Part shown: one piece after another, positions 53,521-63,968 of the stretch
How the letters are laid out: every line of letters begins with the position of its first letter
Numbering within the stretch: position 1 is the stretch's first letter
Origin: Trachythela sp. YZ-2020
Taxonomy: Eukaryota > Cnidaria > Anthozoa > Malacalcyonacea > Clavulariidae
Direction: 5' to 3'
DNA length: 64,000 bases
NCBI GenBank assembly: GCA_016169945.1
Contig: JADLSH010000344.1
Span: 868,001-932,000, forward strand
The notes under the pieces: model-generated
What the model saw: the letters and a program-made list of their open reading frames with translations, nothing else
What the model was told of the DNA's origin: nothing
Databases searched by the model: none
Translations under genes and position numbers: made by a program

Positions 53521-53993
53521 AATCTTTTTTCCCCCCGCTATACGTTGTCGATGTTTTACTATAAAAACTCAAATATTTCGGCAGCAAAGCGGCCTAAAAG
53601 CCGATATAAAATCAATATTTTACGAAGGTTTTGTTACTACGTTTTTTTCGCTTTTTTTACTCGCTCTTTTATTGACGCAAAATAAATAGTGTCCTGCTGC
53701 GTGGATTCTCGCGTGAATAATAATTTTCTCGCGTGAATCGCGCGCATTACCACGCGTGCTATTTTCGTGGACACACAATGATCACGCGGGACCTCACGCT
53801 AATTGCGTGTGTTTGGAACCCAGTCTTTTTAAGATTTCCTTTTCGCTCGGAATTGCACATGGCCGCCGGCGAACAGTGCGTTGTTTTTTAAATCTGTGCA
53901 TTTTGCTGAATTTCTCGGCGTAAACTACAATACAAGTTGGAAAAGATTCTCCTTTTGTATTGGTCTGAAGAAAATATTTCTTTTCGTATTATT
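53521..53993. promoter_or_regulatory. Shared CDO1/RAMAC promoter interval
   Basis: 473 bp separate two divergent start codons, so both promoters and 5' UTRs must lie here or overlap the first exons. The middle (53690-53880) is richer in CpG than its surroundings and contains several CGCG and CACGCG words; GCACATGGCCGCCGGCG lies near 53855. No TATA box is evident. Assigned from position, not from a defined motif. Confidence 0.6.
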
Positions 53994-55085
53994 ATGGCTA
54001 CCTTAGAAGAGCGTTTGGCCGAATTCGAAGTATTATTCGCTGATCGGTACACGGAAAAAGATGAGTGTTTTCAAAAACATATTACTACTCTAGTGAAACT
54101 TCCACCAGTTGTCACAGATTGGAATACTAATAACTATGACAGGTAAGGAGTGAAAGCGTTTCATCAAAATGTATTGTTTTGACAGCAAACCATTGTAATG
54201 AATACTGCATCCATTGAAATTATTGGTAATCTTTTATTATTTAATTCTAACATCATGTAATTGATACTTTAGACGGCGAGATAACCGAGGTCAAGGTAGT
54301 CGAGATGGGAAGGGATGGGATTCAAGGCATGGCGGAGATCGAGATAGAAGGGATAACAGAGACAACAGGTATCAAAATGGAATGTATCTCCTAGAATAGT
54401 CACAAAAGTTTGCTATAAAGTTGAACCTATCCTTACGGACATCTCTCTAATACAGAAACCTCTCTATTCTGACAGTTTCCAATGTTTGCCCCTTGAGTGT
54501 CTGTATTAGGAGGTTCAACTATATTTTGCAAATCCTTCTTAAAAATGCTATTATAATAACATTTATTATATAGTAGACAGTAAGATATGGAAAATATGCC
54601 ATGACATATTTTCCATATCTTCACTAGTGAGGATATCGATCACATGATCATTTCCCGCCAATGGTGTAATATCCTCTATATATTAATTGGATATGCAGCA
54701 TTTTTGCTGAAAGGAATATACATGAAGAAGAATATGGCAATCATAGACTCCTTACATTACAAAATTTAGGATATTCAACTCAAAAGGCTGACATGCTTTA
54801 TGTTTCCACTTTTCAACATTTGAATTTCCTTTAATTTAATCCCCTCCCCATATTTTCAAGGAAATTTGCAAACCAATTTTTCCTCTCTAATTTGAACTCT
54901 GGGTAGAACTTATCTTGTGGAAATGTATGGAACATATGTCTTGTTTTCTTAGATATGACAAACGTGACAATAGAGATAACCGTGGTTATGGTGGAGGTCG
55001 GCAAGACTACCGAGATAGAGGACCGAGGGACAACAGATACCAAACAGAGTACAAGTCAAGTGGTTACTATGAAATGTACTATTGA
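53994..55085 (+). CDS. RAMAC: RNMT-activating mini protein (3 exons)
   Basis: Small nuclear cofactor that binds and activates the mRNA cap guanine-N7 methyltransferase RNMT and recruits RNA. Exons 53994-54142, 54273-54368 and 54953-55085 give 125 residues (human 118). Residues 9-45 form the RNMT-activating part: FEVLFADRYTEKDECFQ, then LPPVVTDWN, close to FEEMFASRFTE and PPIVEEWN of the family. The rest is Arg/Asp/Gly/Asn-rich (RRDNRGQGSRDG, DNRDNRGYGGG), the RNA-binding domain, ending in YYEMYY. An in-frame Met 19 codons upstream exists, but the family begins near MATLEER. Each intron falls between the two bases AG and A of an arginine codon, so the Arg-rich tail exons look like repeats of one module. 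Confidence 0.92.
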
Positions 55086-56362
55086 GAACAGCATTACATC
55101 ATATTTGTGTTACTCTCATCAAACGTTCTGTTCTTATTCACTATACTATCAAAATGTACAGTATTTGGCTTGTTATAACTTGGTGTTTATGATCTTTATT
55201 TGATAAATTACTATGTCGTTTATAATAATCTCTACCTTACTTGGAATTAAATTCACATATTATTTTCACACAGATTATAGGTCTGCAAAACTCAAGCTGA
55301 GCAAAAAAATTATCTGCATGTAAAAGTTTGCCGCCATGACACAATAAAATATTCTATATTAGGGATGAGCGGATAACGAAAATTGCCGCTTACCGAGGCC
55401 GATTATTTGTAGACTGATTATCTCAACTTATCGGCCGATTAATTGATATCTGCCGATTATTGTAAGTAGCAAGACGGCGGTGTAAAAACCTTTCAAAGAT
55501 GGCGGTTGCTTTGAAGTTCTTTGACCAAAGACTTTGCTCACAGAAACTTTGATGAGCATAGACATAGCAGAAACGCATTGTATGGAAGCTTTTTAATTTT
55601 GTGAGTTCTTTCGCAATATGTTCATAAAAAACCCTGTGAAAAACAACCTATCTATTCCCTTGTGTTTAGTATTTTAGCATGTGCTTGGCAACTGTGCAAA
55701 AAAGTCTTATGGCCCATTATTTTGCCGATTATCAAACAAACAATGATCGGCCGATTACCGATTATTTAAAAATGGCCGATTAATCAGCTTTGCCAATTAC
55801 TTTCTGATTAATCGGCTCATCCCTATTCTATATATAATATGATAGCCATAACATGAATTTGTTATGTACAATGATATGTAATGTGCATTCATAGAGTTAC
55901 ATAAAGAAACAGTCCTCTCTTTTCTGATCATTTATAAAACTGCGCGAAAATATTGCTGTTCAGGTGCGCGAAATTGGATCAAGCAAATTTAAGACTGAGC
56001 AGATACCAGTGATTTAAATATTGAAAAGCTGGTATCACACATGTTTAATATTATGGTTTACAACATTTTTTGTCAGCTGCTGCAGTACAACACACGATAT
56101 TAGAAATCTGGTGACAAGAATTTTACAACCAAGGCTGAAGAACAATTGTCAATTAATTATTGATGTTTACTTAAAGTGCACATTTTGGTATTATCTATTG
56201 TCCCATAAGTGTGTTCCGTACACTATTCTGATTGGTCGCCTGGCCGCTGCCATGCATTGCTTTCCACCTCCTGAGTTTGATTTTCACCTCTGAAAACATT
56301 TTGAAGCATTTTGATTGGTCGAAAACTTTGTTTTTTACTTCCGAATTATTATATCTACTTAC
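55086..56362. other. Intergenic, RAMAC to LRAT pseudogene
   Basis: Holds the RAMAC 3' UTR and a hAT element (55360-55825). From 56000 to 56360 there are short frames but nothing recognisable. The paired words TTTGATTGGTCG (56310) and CTGATTGGTCG (56228) suggest another worn repeat. Confidence 0.6.
55360..55825. mobile_element. Non-autonomous hAT element with 8-bp duplication
   Basis: The ends TAGGGATGAGCGGATAA and TTAATCGGCTCATCCCTA are flanked by the exact octamer TTCTATAT (55352-55359 and 55826-55833). Inside, CCGATTA and TAATCGGC words recur near both ends. 466 bp, no transposase. It lies 275 bp after the RAMAC stop. Confidence 0.9.
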
Positions 56363-56491
56363 CAAATGGCAATGAAATCGAAAAACCCGATTATTTTACG
56401 ATTGAGCCAGCTACGAAACGTAATTACTTTCTCGTATGACTGTAAGCGCTGTAACATATCACGTCAGAAATGGCTAGTGTTTGAAGACTAA

Positions 56492-56640
56492 AGGATCTTT
56501 TCCACTCATCACAAAACCAACTCGCAAGCCCGCTGCGAGTGCTTGCATCTAATTAAAATTACCTATCGAGCATTTTGATTGGATAAAAGTACTCGCAGCG
56601 ATCTTGCAAGTTGGTTTTTGCGATGAGTGGAAAAGAGCCT
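56492..56640. mobile_element. PIF/Harbinger-like MITE in the LRAT pseudogene
   Basis: The ends AGGATCTTTTCCACTCATC and GATGAGTGGAAAAGAGCCT are flanked by TAA (56489-56491 and 56641-56643). Pseudogene homology continues on both sides, so this is a clean insertion of 149 bp. Inner arms (CCAACTCGCAAG, CTTGCAAGTTGG) pair too. Confidence 0.88.
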
Positions 56641-56976
56641 TAAGTGACCAGCCGTGTCGACACCATGTTGCAAAATGCTCGCAGTTAGTGAAGATGTTGT
56701 AATCCCAAGGTTTGCCAACCCTGTCTCGAGCTGTTATTACGATTTCACGAGGCCTTTTGATCATGTTGTGAAAACGAGATGCGTTATGTAAGTGGTTGTT
56801 CTTTCTGACAAGTTTGCCACTGAACTCGTTTACCATTTTCGCCCTGGCGATAACACACTTTCCGTGCATCATCTTGTCGAGCTTGCAGCTGTCGATCTCG
56901 CGGCTGTCAACGTGCATGTACTATCTCGCCATTACCAATGACGGCAATGTAGATCGCGAAATGGCTGTAGAACCAC

Positions 56977-57219
56977 TGGGGCCGGTTGTTCAAAAGCCGG
57001 TTAACTTAACCCTGGGTTAGTGGTAACTTTCATACAAGTTTCCCGACATCGGTTATATTAATATGAATACTTTTTCCTATCAAGCTTGTACTGGCCGATA
57101 GAAGTTTTTGTTTCTAAAGTTTTGAAATAAACAAACATGCAGAAGTATACAAACCAGAACAGCAGATTAAAATTTAACCCGGGGTTAGTGTTAACCGGCT
57201 TTTGAACAACCGGCCCCAG
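56977..57219. mobile_element. MITE, GGGGCCGGTTGT family, copy 3
   Basis: The ends TGGGGCCGGTTGTTCAAAAG and CTTTTGAACAACCGGCCCCA are perfectly complementary over 20 bp, with inner arms GCCGGTTAACTTAACCC and GGGTTAGTGTTAACCGGC. It splits the pseudogene codons for IQVKGN and WFYSHF. 243 bp. The highly matched ends suggest a young insertion. Confidence 0.88.
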
Positions 57220-57708
57220 AACGTTAAAGTTACCCTTCACTTGAATCATGCTCCAGGGACAAGGTTGTTGACCCAAACTACGAGGATCCACAAAATCGCT
57301 TTTGGTATGTTGTACGGCTTTTCTTGCTGTTTCGTCATCGAAAAACTCCAATGTTCTTGATCGGCTCCTAGCTGAGCGCTTGTAGCCTTGTGTCTTAGAA
57401 AATAAATTCCCATTTTGTTGTATAGTGATTAGTGTTTGTTTAAGATTAATTTAAAACTACTCATTGACGCTGTGCTACAATAAAGTATATACTACAAAGT
57501 ATATACTACAATTCTACAAAGTATATGCAATTGACTTTTTGTTGGAATCGTTGAATTAAATCAAAATTATAACTTTCAAGCGGACACGTAAGTCGTAACG
57601 GTAATTAGAACTTATTTAACTTTGGTAATTGATGATTTATAATATTTACGATTTTCAAATTGATTGAAATTACTTTATCGCTGAAACTTTGAACATTACT
57701 TCTCATCA

Positions 57709-57882
57709 AGGCCCGTTTACATTACGCTCAATATTTGGCACGGCACGGATAAAAATGTTACCCGTGCCACTTTTACCCGTGCTGAGACTACCTATGTAGG
57801 TAGTCTCAGCACGGATAAAAATGGTACGGGTACCATTTTTATCCGTGCCGTGCCAATAATCGTGCGTAGTGTAAACGGGCCT
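57709..57882. mobile_element. MITE with 3-bp TCA duplication
   Basis: The ends AGGCCCGTTTACATTACGC and GTAGTGTAAACGGGCCT match inverted, flanked by TCA (57706-57708 and 57883-57885). The centre is a palindrome (CTGAGACTACCTATGTAGGT). The arms are built of GGCACGG.TAAAAATG repeats. 174 bp. Confidence 0.8.
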
Positions 57883-57921
57883 TCAAACTCATTAATAATT
57901 CATAAGCCAAAAACAAAGAGA

Positions 57922-58065
57922 ATAGACTCTTTCGATAATTACGTCACATCCGCCTATTTGGCCTGGGATCCTCGCTTTCGTGCATCAAGACGAAACGTGA
58001 TTGGCCCACTGTTCGTGGGAGTGAGGCTCCCAGGCCAAATGACGTAATTATCGAAAGAGTCTATC
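57922..58065. mobile_element. MITE with ATAGACTCTTTCGATAATTA ends
   Basis: The terminal 25 bp on each side are complementary, and the inner words GGCCTGGGATCC and GGCTCCCAGGCC also pair. 144 bp. Target duplication not clear. Confidence 0.8.
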
Positions 58066-58165
58066 ATAAGCGTGGAAGATGGTTTGAAATCAGAAGAAGA
58101 AATTACATAAATTAAGTGAACTTTGACGTCGGTTTTCTCGCAAAATACACGTTCGTTTGAGAAGT

Positions 58166-58270
58166 AAGTTCAAACACTCGTAAGGAGGACTTCCTCCGAT
58201 TTTAAACACCTCGAAATTCGTTAAAATTCAACTCCTCGGTGTTTAGAAATCGGAGGAAGTCCTCCTACTC
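58166..58270. mobile_element. Hairpin with GGAGGACTTCCTCCGAT arms
   Basis: The left arm AACACTCGTAAGGAGGACTT and right arm AGTCCTCCTACTCGTGTT pair with one or two mismatches, and the next inner words (CCGATTTTAAACACC, GGTGTTTAGAAATCGG) pair as well. About 105 bp, no frame. Confidence 0.75.
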
Positions 58271-58459
58271 GTGTTTGAACTATTACGTGAAGCACTGTCA
58301 TGGCGTTAAGCTGGAAAATTTCTGGATGCCGAAAACACAACCGTTACCAAATTCACTAAAACTAGTTCTAGGACGTCGCCTTTTACTCTACGCATTGTAT
58401 TCAATTTTTCTCATCAAATTAGTCATTGCGCGAAGCTTGACTAGTCTAGTGAAAACTAA

Positions 58460-58860
58460 TGAAAATGGCTGAAAAGAAATCTTGAACGTTCTCAGGACTT
58501 TGTTTATTCGGAGGACATTGATGTTGTTCGTGTAAACGAGACTTGGTTTATCTTCAAATGTATATACAACACTGAAATTCTGCATTTGGGATATACAATT
58601 GTCAGGAAGGATTGGTGTGTTATTGGGGATTAAGGCTGCATTATTCAAATCATTGCAAAGAATTGAACATAATCATGATTTGGAGATTGCTATGGCCGAA
58701 ATAACAACTTCGGATCCAATATGAAAATGCTTATCTTTTCATGTTATCGCCCACCTGATGCTGACAAAACTTGGATGGACAGGTTTGAAAATTTTCTCAA
58801 TGATGTTTGCACTCGTTATTCAAAAGTGGTCCTTGCCGTGATTTGAACTTACCGCGCGTG
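58460..58860 (+). pseudogene. LINE endonuclease fragment
   Basis: In shifting plus-strand frames the sequence encodes RVNETWF, then LEIAMAEI, then KMLIFSCYRPPDADKTWMD, then RFENFLNDVC and SKVVLAVI just where a LINE endonuclease would have a (G)DFN motif. The order NETW, LEI, CYRPP, F.. matches the APE-type endonuclease of CR1/L2-like retrotransposons. Frameshifts and stops make it dead. The RT tail at 63143-63380 may be from the same family but lies on the other strand. Confidence 0.75.
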
Positions 58861-59757
58861 AAGTAACGGCCCAGATGGCATTCCTGGACGTCAATTTTCG
58901 CCATCTTTGGCTTCACTTTTTGGACGCGAGTTCACAGTCCAGATATATATATATGCAGATGCACATTCAGATGATATTTGAAAAATACGTGACACAGTCA
59001 CGTCATCTGGCGACCACTTAAAATATTCGTCAATAACATTCAGGAAAACCTATTTCCTGAAAATTCAGGAATGGCGTATAATTGCCGTTCGTGTTTGAAT
59101 ATGATTACTAATTCCCCCTCGCTTTCCTGCAGGCTGCGGTGTTTGTAATTTCCTACATAATTATAGATTGACTAATCACGAATCGTCCCTACTTTGTTGG
59201 GAAACGTTAAGGCCATGTTTCACGAGGCAATTTTTGCTGCAACTTGCAACGCAATTTCGGACACAGAGCGATGTTATGTAGAAATGGTCGCACAGAAAAA
59301 CAGTGAACAGCGATATTATCATTCTCATTCATTTCTTTGTTGCCTTCTGGGCATGTTAGTCAGAAAAATATCGGCAAAGTAAAACGAAATTCATACTCAC
59401 AATTTCTCTTCGAATTTCGTTTTACCTATGCCTTTTAGTGATTAAACAAACTTTCTGACGTGGCTTCGCAGAGTCTACTCATCCCGCATTGATAGAGTCT
59501 GGGCACAGGCTACGCCACATGTAACAGGTAGCTCTGTGAGAACAGAAAGTCACGTCACGTCCGGTCAACGTGCCTGTGGGTTTGACAACCTGCAGACTGC
59601 GCGGTGTAATTAAAAACCCCCCAACTAGTGACACAAACTTATTGCACGCACTTGCACCTCGCTGTCAGCACTCGCAGTGGCACACTGGCACAGCAGCACA
59701 ACCTGGTCGAGGCAACAAGCAAGCACTATATAACATTTGGTAAACACTCTACTAACC

Positions 59758-62700
59758 ATGGAAGACCAAAACTCCGTAGACCTTAACAACAACAACGGCG
59801 AGTCGGACGAAGTAAGTATCACAATCTAACCATAGATACTTAAATACCGTCTCCAGTCAACATTGCCCTGTCTTATGACAATACGTTATTACGTTGTGGC
59901 ATTTATCAGACTGCTAATACCTTTTATTGTTTGTTTTTGGATTTAGGTTCGAACTTTGTTTGTAAGTGGTTTACCGGCTAATGTTAGATCCAGGGAGATA
60001 TATCTATTATTTCGTGCCTATAAGGTAAAACCTCTTCAATATATCTGTAGATGTAACGGTGTTGTGCTACCACGGGGGTCTTAGCGCAATAAACTTAAAG
60101 TTTTCCCTAAACTACGTACCGTTCAATCCATCTGTTTGGCAAATTAAACTCTCCATGATATTGTGAAGAGTTTTAAATAGTATTTATATATCTATTAACT
60201 ATATTTTATAACCATGTAATATTTCAATATTACCGTACAGCAATATTTGCCGCGTGGGGTTTAGAGCTGAAAGAACTGAGTATTGTATTACACCATCGAC
60301 AGCATATGTTTTTTGAAACGAAATTGGGAGAGGTTATTTTGACTTTCGCTATGTGTTGATATGCTTCCTAATACGATTGTTATAGCAATAAGTCACCGTG
60401 TAATTCGTTAAGCATGTTAGAGTACGCAAAGTCTGTTCTTAACTCCTAACCATATTTGACATACTAAATCAGTAATCGCCTTTTGAAAAACCGTTACGGC
60501 GTTAGGCGGTTAGGTCTATCCTGGGCATTATGTTACCAAGGTTTTTGGGGCCTTCGAAATAATTTCGTAAGCTCGGCGATAATTAGCCTAACATGGTTTT
60601 AGCTGTCTGAGCGGAACATAATATCAAATTCCTTTCTTCATACGTTTTCTTTGCGATTTACATAATCTTTGTTTCGTTTCCGAAAAGTTGCGAAAAGGCG
60701 CCGCGAAAATGACTCAAATTTCCCCCATGTGACTTGGTATGGATGAAATTTGACCGGTATTAGGAAGGCATTTCATTTTCTAAGGCAACTCCCGTAAAAT
60801 TACCGTCGTTTTACGAGGAATGAGTAATTGGCAAGCGATAATAAAAGACGTGTGCATTGCAAGTGTTGAACACAAGCTGTTTTTGGGACGAATAAATTAA
60901 AAATCATTAGGCCGCTAAATAATCTCAAAAGCCACGACTCAAGGGTTATGTAAGCCAGGAACATGTTTTCGGAAACTTGATTTGCGAACTTAAGTTCCCA
61001 GTTCCGTTTTATATTAAAACTTTCTCGAAAACTCGTAGACAAATGTTTAATTTTGCCCGTGTAACCGTGGAAACTTGAAGAATGCATGTTTCAGCTTGTT
61101 TGAAAAGATCGCAACATGACTCCGACATTGCGAAGGCGAATATTATCAATCAAACAACAGGGCTAAAGGAATCTAGTTTGGGTGTGATGTTTTAGGTTTT
61201 TCAATAGAGATTATAGCATTATCGACTTTTCAGAGTTTTCCATAATAGTTTTCGCTAGGCAACGTGCAGAGTGAGGGGTAATTATCATGCAAAGTGGTTG
61301 TTTGGTTCGACACTGGTGATGAATCTTTAATTAAGTGTATCACTTGTAAATAGACAAAGTCAAGGAGTCTAAAAGCATTTTCGGGCAAGCAATAGTATAT
61401 GCCCTTGATAAGCATCTTGCGTCGTGTGCCGTTAATATATTTTCTTTGAGTTATGATTTTTTGGCACAGGTAGCGGTCTATAAATGCAGGTAGTTCCACA
61501 ATTTGTGGTAAGTCTTCCAGTGCTGTGGTTTTTAATAGCGACATAGCGTAGCCGTAGCTGGAGCGGTTTTGAAATGCAAATCCTTTGTAGTGGATTCTAA
61601 CTAGTCTAAACATGAAAAGCTTACGAGAAATTAGTTCATCTTGCCAGGCAATATTTATTTAAGATTATTAAATATTAAAGGATCTATTATTAAAGGATCT
61701 ATTATCTAAATTCATTATTATACTTTTCATGACATTAAGTTCCAAGATGGCGGCGCATGGAAACAACATTCAAATTAGAAGGACATTTCGTTTTAAAACC
61801 ACATACTCTATTAGAAAAAGGCGCTTCTAGCATCGTCTTAGCTAGAGAAAAGGGCACTTGGGGGTGGGGCACGTACCCCTATGCCCCCTGGTTCTTATGC
61901 CACCGATGGCGCGATTGTTCGACGTTGTTTTGTGCAATAATTTCCCAAAAAGATTTCGACAAGCGATGCGGCCAATGGATTTTAAACAGCAAACTAACTT
62001 AACTGACCATAGTATTATCAGTTCTGTCTGGCGAAATTTTTCCAGTAAGTGCAATCAATTAAGGGTTCAGTGTTACTCCAGGAGGAAACCGGAGTACCCA
62101 GCCAGGGAGAAAACCAGCGAACTTTGGTCAAGGAGTACCTGCAGAATCAAACATAAACCTAACGAAATCAAAACTTATAGTAAGGATCATGCTATGTCTT
62201 ATTGGTTCAGTGTTACGACGGGAGAAACACGGAATATCCGGTGAAAACTGTATCTGTGGTACACACGTAAAATACTCACATCTTGTCAACAAGATGTGTT
62301 CGCAACAGACTTATAGCAAGCTTGTCAACAACTTGTTACAATGTGGTCATTTTATCGATTTGCTACAAGGTTGTCGCTCACAACTTGTTAACAAGTTGTT
62401 GAATTGCAGGACGATAACAAGTCGTTGGAACAACTTGTGACAAGTCTGTTAAGTCAACAACCTTGTGGCAAGTTCTCAACAAGCCGATGCCAACTTGTCA
62501 ACAAGCCGGGAACAAGCAGTGCGAACACTTCCTGGCAACAAGTTGTTGAAGCAAGTCTGCAGGTTTGTCACAACTTGTGCGTTATTACGTGTGATTTGCC
62601 GGTATAATTAATCTCGAAGCACTCTTCTCATATGCAGCAATTGCAAGAAGTTGAACTTCAGCTGTAGATGTGAAAAGCATATATATCACTGCACCACAGT

Positions 62701-63968
62701 AGAAAACGCACGCTGAGACTTAAAAAAATTGGAATGCGGCCTGTATAATAGCTTCAGTACAGCCTACAGGCAACACAAAATAACTTCATAGAACAATGTG
62801 ACAAACTGTGACTTAAATAGATGACAATACAACAACAACAACCCTGAAACCTTCAAATATATCATTCATCGCTATCTACACTGGAAGAAGGGCCATTAGG
62901 CATTAGGTAGAATACTGTAAAGGTAGTAATGTAAATATATAATCTCACCCTCTTGAAATAAAGTTTTATTATTATTATTAGTAGTAGTACTAGTAGTAAT
63001 ACTATTTAATCAGGAAAACTTTTTCATTTTACAATGATTTTCAAAAAGGACCTGAATTAATTAATTTAACTACATTTAGGTTAATACAATAAAAATACAA
63101 AGACAAGATAACTATTAGCACAATACAAATTACAAAATTATTTTAGTAAAAATCTATGGAGACTACGTTTAAAAATTGAAATGTTTGGTGAGTTCCTATA
63201 TCAACGTTTAAAGAATTCCAGTCTTTGATCGCAGGATAACATGTTCTATATTTTCCCCAGTTACGTACAACGCGAGGCGACCTTAGATATTTATTCCGTA
63301 GATTGTAACTATATGTTTCACCTCCTGTTAAAAGCTCCATCGAATGATCTGTATAACCATTGACGCATTTATATAATATATCATACACGAGAAGGAGTTT
63401 ATTATAGTGATTTGAAACACCGAAACGTGTGTTGAAAAACAAGGCGCTAGCCGAGTTTTTTAACATACTTTGAGGTGTTTTTAAATCACTATAATAAACG
63501 ACTTCGAGTGTATGAAATAGCTTCTCAAACAAACCAGTATTTAAAGAGAAATTCAACGCGAAAGTTGAATTAATTTATGGGTGTTTATTACCGTGGTATC
63601 AAGACAACGATACGATGGTGATTTCCTTTGTGTTTTGCTCATGAATTATTAATGATTTGAGAAGTAATATTTACAAACGTCTGTGATAAAATCTTCTCTT
63701 TTCTAATGCTATCCAATTTAACGCAGTCAATGCTTCAGAAGACGAGGAGTGTAACGGTTTATTGCCACGCATTCAAAATGTTTATCACGTACTTATAATG
63801 TTCTGTTCTGTAGGGTTACGAAGGATTTCAACTAAAGCTTACAGATAAACAGGTATACCTTCATAGTACCACTACCATAAAATATCAATTGTTATTATCA
63901 AAATCATTAATAGATTTGAATTTAACATCAACTCTCATATGTTTGTTTCATTCCAGGGAAAGCCATCG
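59758..63968 (+). CDS. RBPMS: RBPMS/couch potato-type RNA-binding protein (5' part)
   Basis: Single-RRM protein of the RBPMS/Cpo/MEC-8 family; these bind CAC-containing RNA and control splicing or RNA localisation. Exons in the window: 59758-59811, 59947-60024, 63814-63852 and a probable 12-nt exon 63957-63968; 61 residues before the edge. Residues 1-18 are Asn/Glu-rich. The RRM begins at VRTLFVSGLP (RNP2) and continues SREIYLLFRAYKGYEGFQLKLTDKQ, near-identical in pattern to the family. RNP1 and the second half of the RRM must lie to the right. The microexon would add GKPS at the place where protostome relatives carry an extra GKTASP-like loop. Intron 2 is 3.8 kb. The start fits the family, which has a short acidic leader. 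Confidence 0.93.
61230..61613 (-). other. Unassigned 127-codon open frame
   Basis: Starts MFRLVRIHYKGFAFQ and ends SENYYGKL, on the strand opposite to the RBPMS-like host. I recognise no family. Its length is notable for this base composition, and its composition is not low-complexity. It could be chance, a piece of an old transposon protein or a nested gene. No intron signals were assigned. Confidence 0.25.
62268..62600 (+). repeat. CAACTTGTTGACAAG repeat, uninterrupted copy
   Basis: About 330 bp dominated by CAACAAGTTG and CAACTTGT words, many of them mutual complements, running from TCTTGTCAACAAGATGTG to GGTTTGTCACAACTTGTGCG. It matches 39385-40085, which carries an insertion. No protein frame. 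Confidence 0.75.
63143..63380 (-). mobile_element. LINE reverse transcriptase tail
   Basis: The minus-strand frame reads LYKCVNGYTDHSMELL, then YNLRNKYLRSPRVVRNWGKY, then YPAIKDWNSL and a stop. LVYK.LNG followed by a spaced KDWNSL block is the usual C-terminal end of CR1/Jockey-type LINE reverse transcriptases. The rest of the RT is missing and the 5' side runs into copy C of the hairpin repeat. A 5'-truncated, dead insertion. Confidence 0.8.
63378..63655 (-). repeat. Interspersed repeat, copy C
   Basis: Inverted relative to copies A (40-350) and B (52800-53076), with the same hairpin arms and TTTAAATACTGGTTTG. The frame passes from [11 protein letters not shown] through the hairpin into the LINE tail, so this copy shows the hairpin either inserted in or belonging to the LINE 3' region. 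Confidence 0.75.

Larger units (their letters stand above)
56363..57413 (-). pseudogene. Dead LRAT-like paralogue split by two MITEs
   Basis: Read on the minus strand this follows exon 1 of the LRAT-like gene at 34551 over its full length: TKSDFVDPRSL, IQVKGN, WFYSHFAIYI, GNGEIVH, GKCVIARAKMV, FSG.LVRKNNHL.NA, MIKRPREIV, NCEHFATWCRHG. It then runs through the terminal region (TAGCTGG.TCAA.CGTAAAA) to the conserved donor GTAAGT. It is broken by a frame change near the start, a MITE at 56977-57219, a small insertion after IYI, a two-base frameshift just after GEIVH and a second MITE at 56492-56640. The catalytic His and Cys codons survive but in different frames. It cannot make the enzyme. The intron donor shows it arose by DNA duplication, not retroposition. 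Confidence 0.93.
57414..59757. other. Intergenic, LRAT pseudogene to RBPMS-like gene
   Basis: Contains three hairpin elements (57709-57882, 57922-58065, 58166-58270), a LINE endonuclease fragment (58460-58860) and about 900 bp leading to the RBPMS-like start. The part at 59530-59757 has the CAGCACTCGCAGTGGCAC region and is probably promoter and 5' UTR. Confidence 0.6.
60025..63813. other. Intron 2 of the RBPMS-like gene
   Basis: 3.8 kb. Contains an unassigned 127-codon minus-strand open frame (61230-61613), a fragment like 18120-18255 (61785-61900, GGACATTTCGTTTTAAAACC to CCCCTGGTTCTTATGCC), inverted SINE-like words near 62090, the CAACTTGTTGACAAG repeat (62268-62600), a LINE tail (63143-63380) and copy C of the hairpin repeat. 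No exon of the host gene seen. Confidence 0.65.

Noticed and set aside
56021..56293. 90-codon plus-strand frame
   Set aside because: No family resemblance; overlaps repeat-like words ATTGGTCG.
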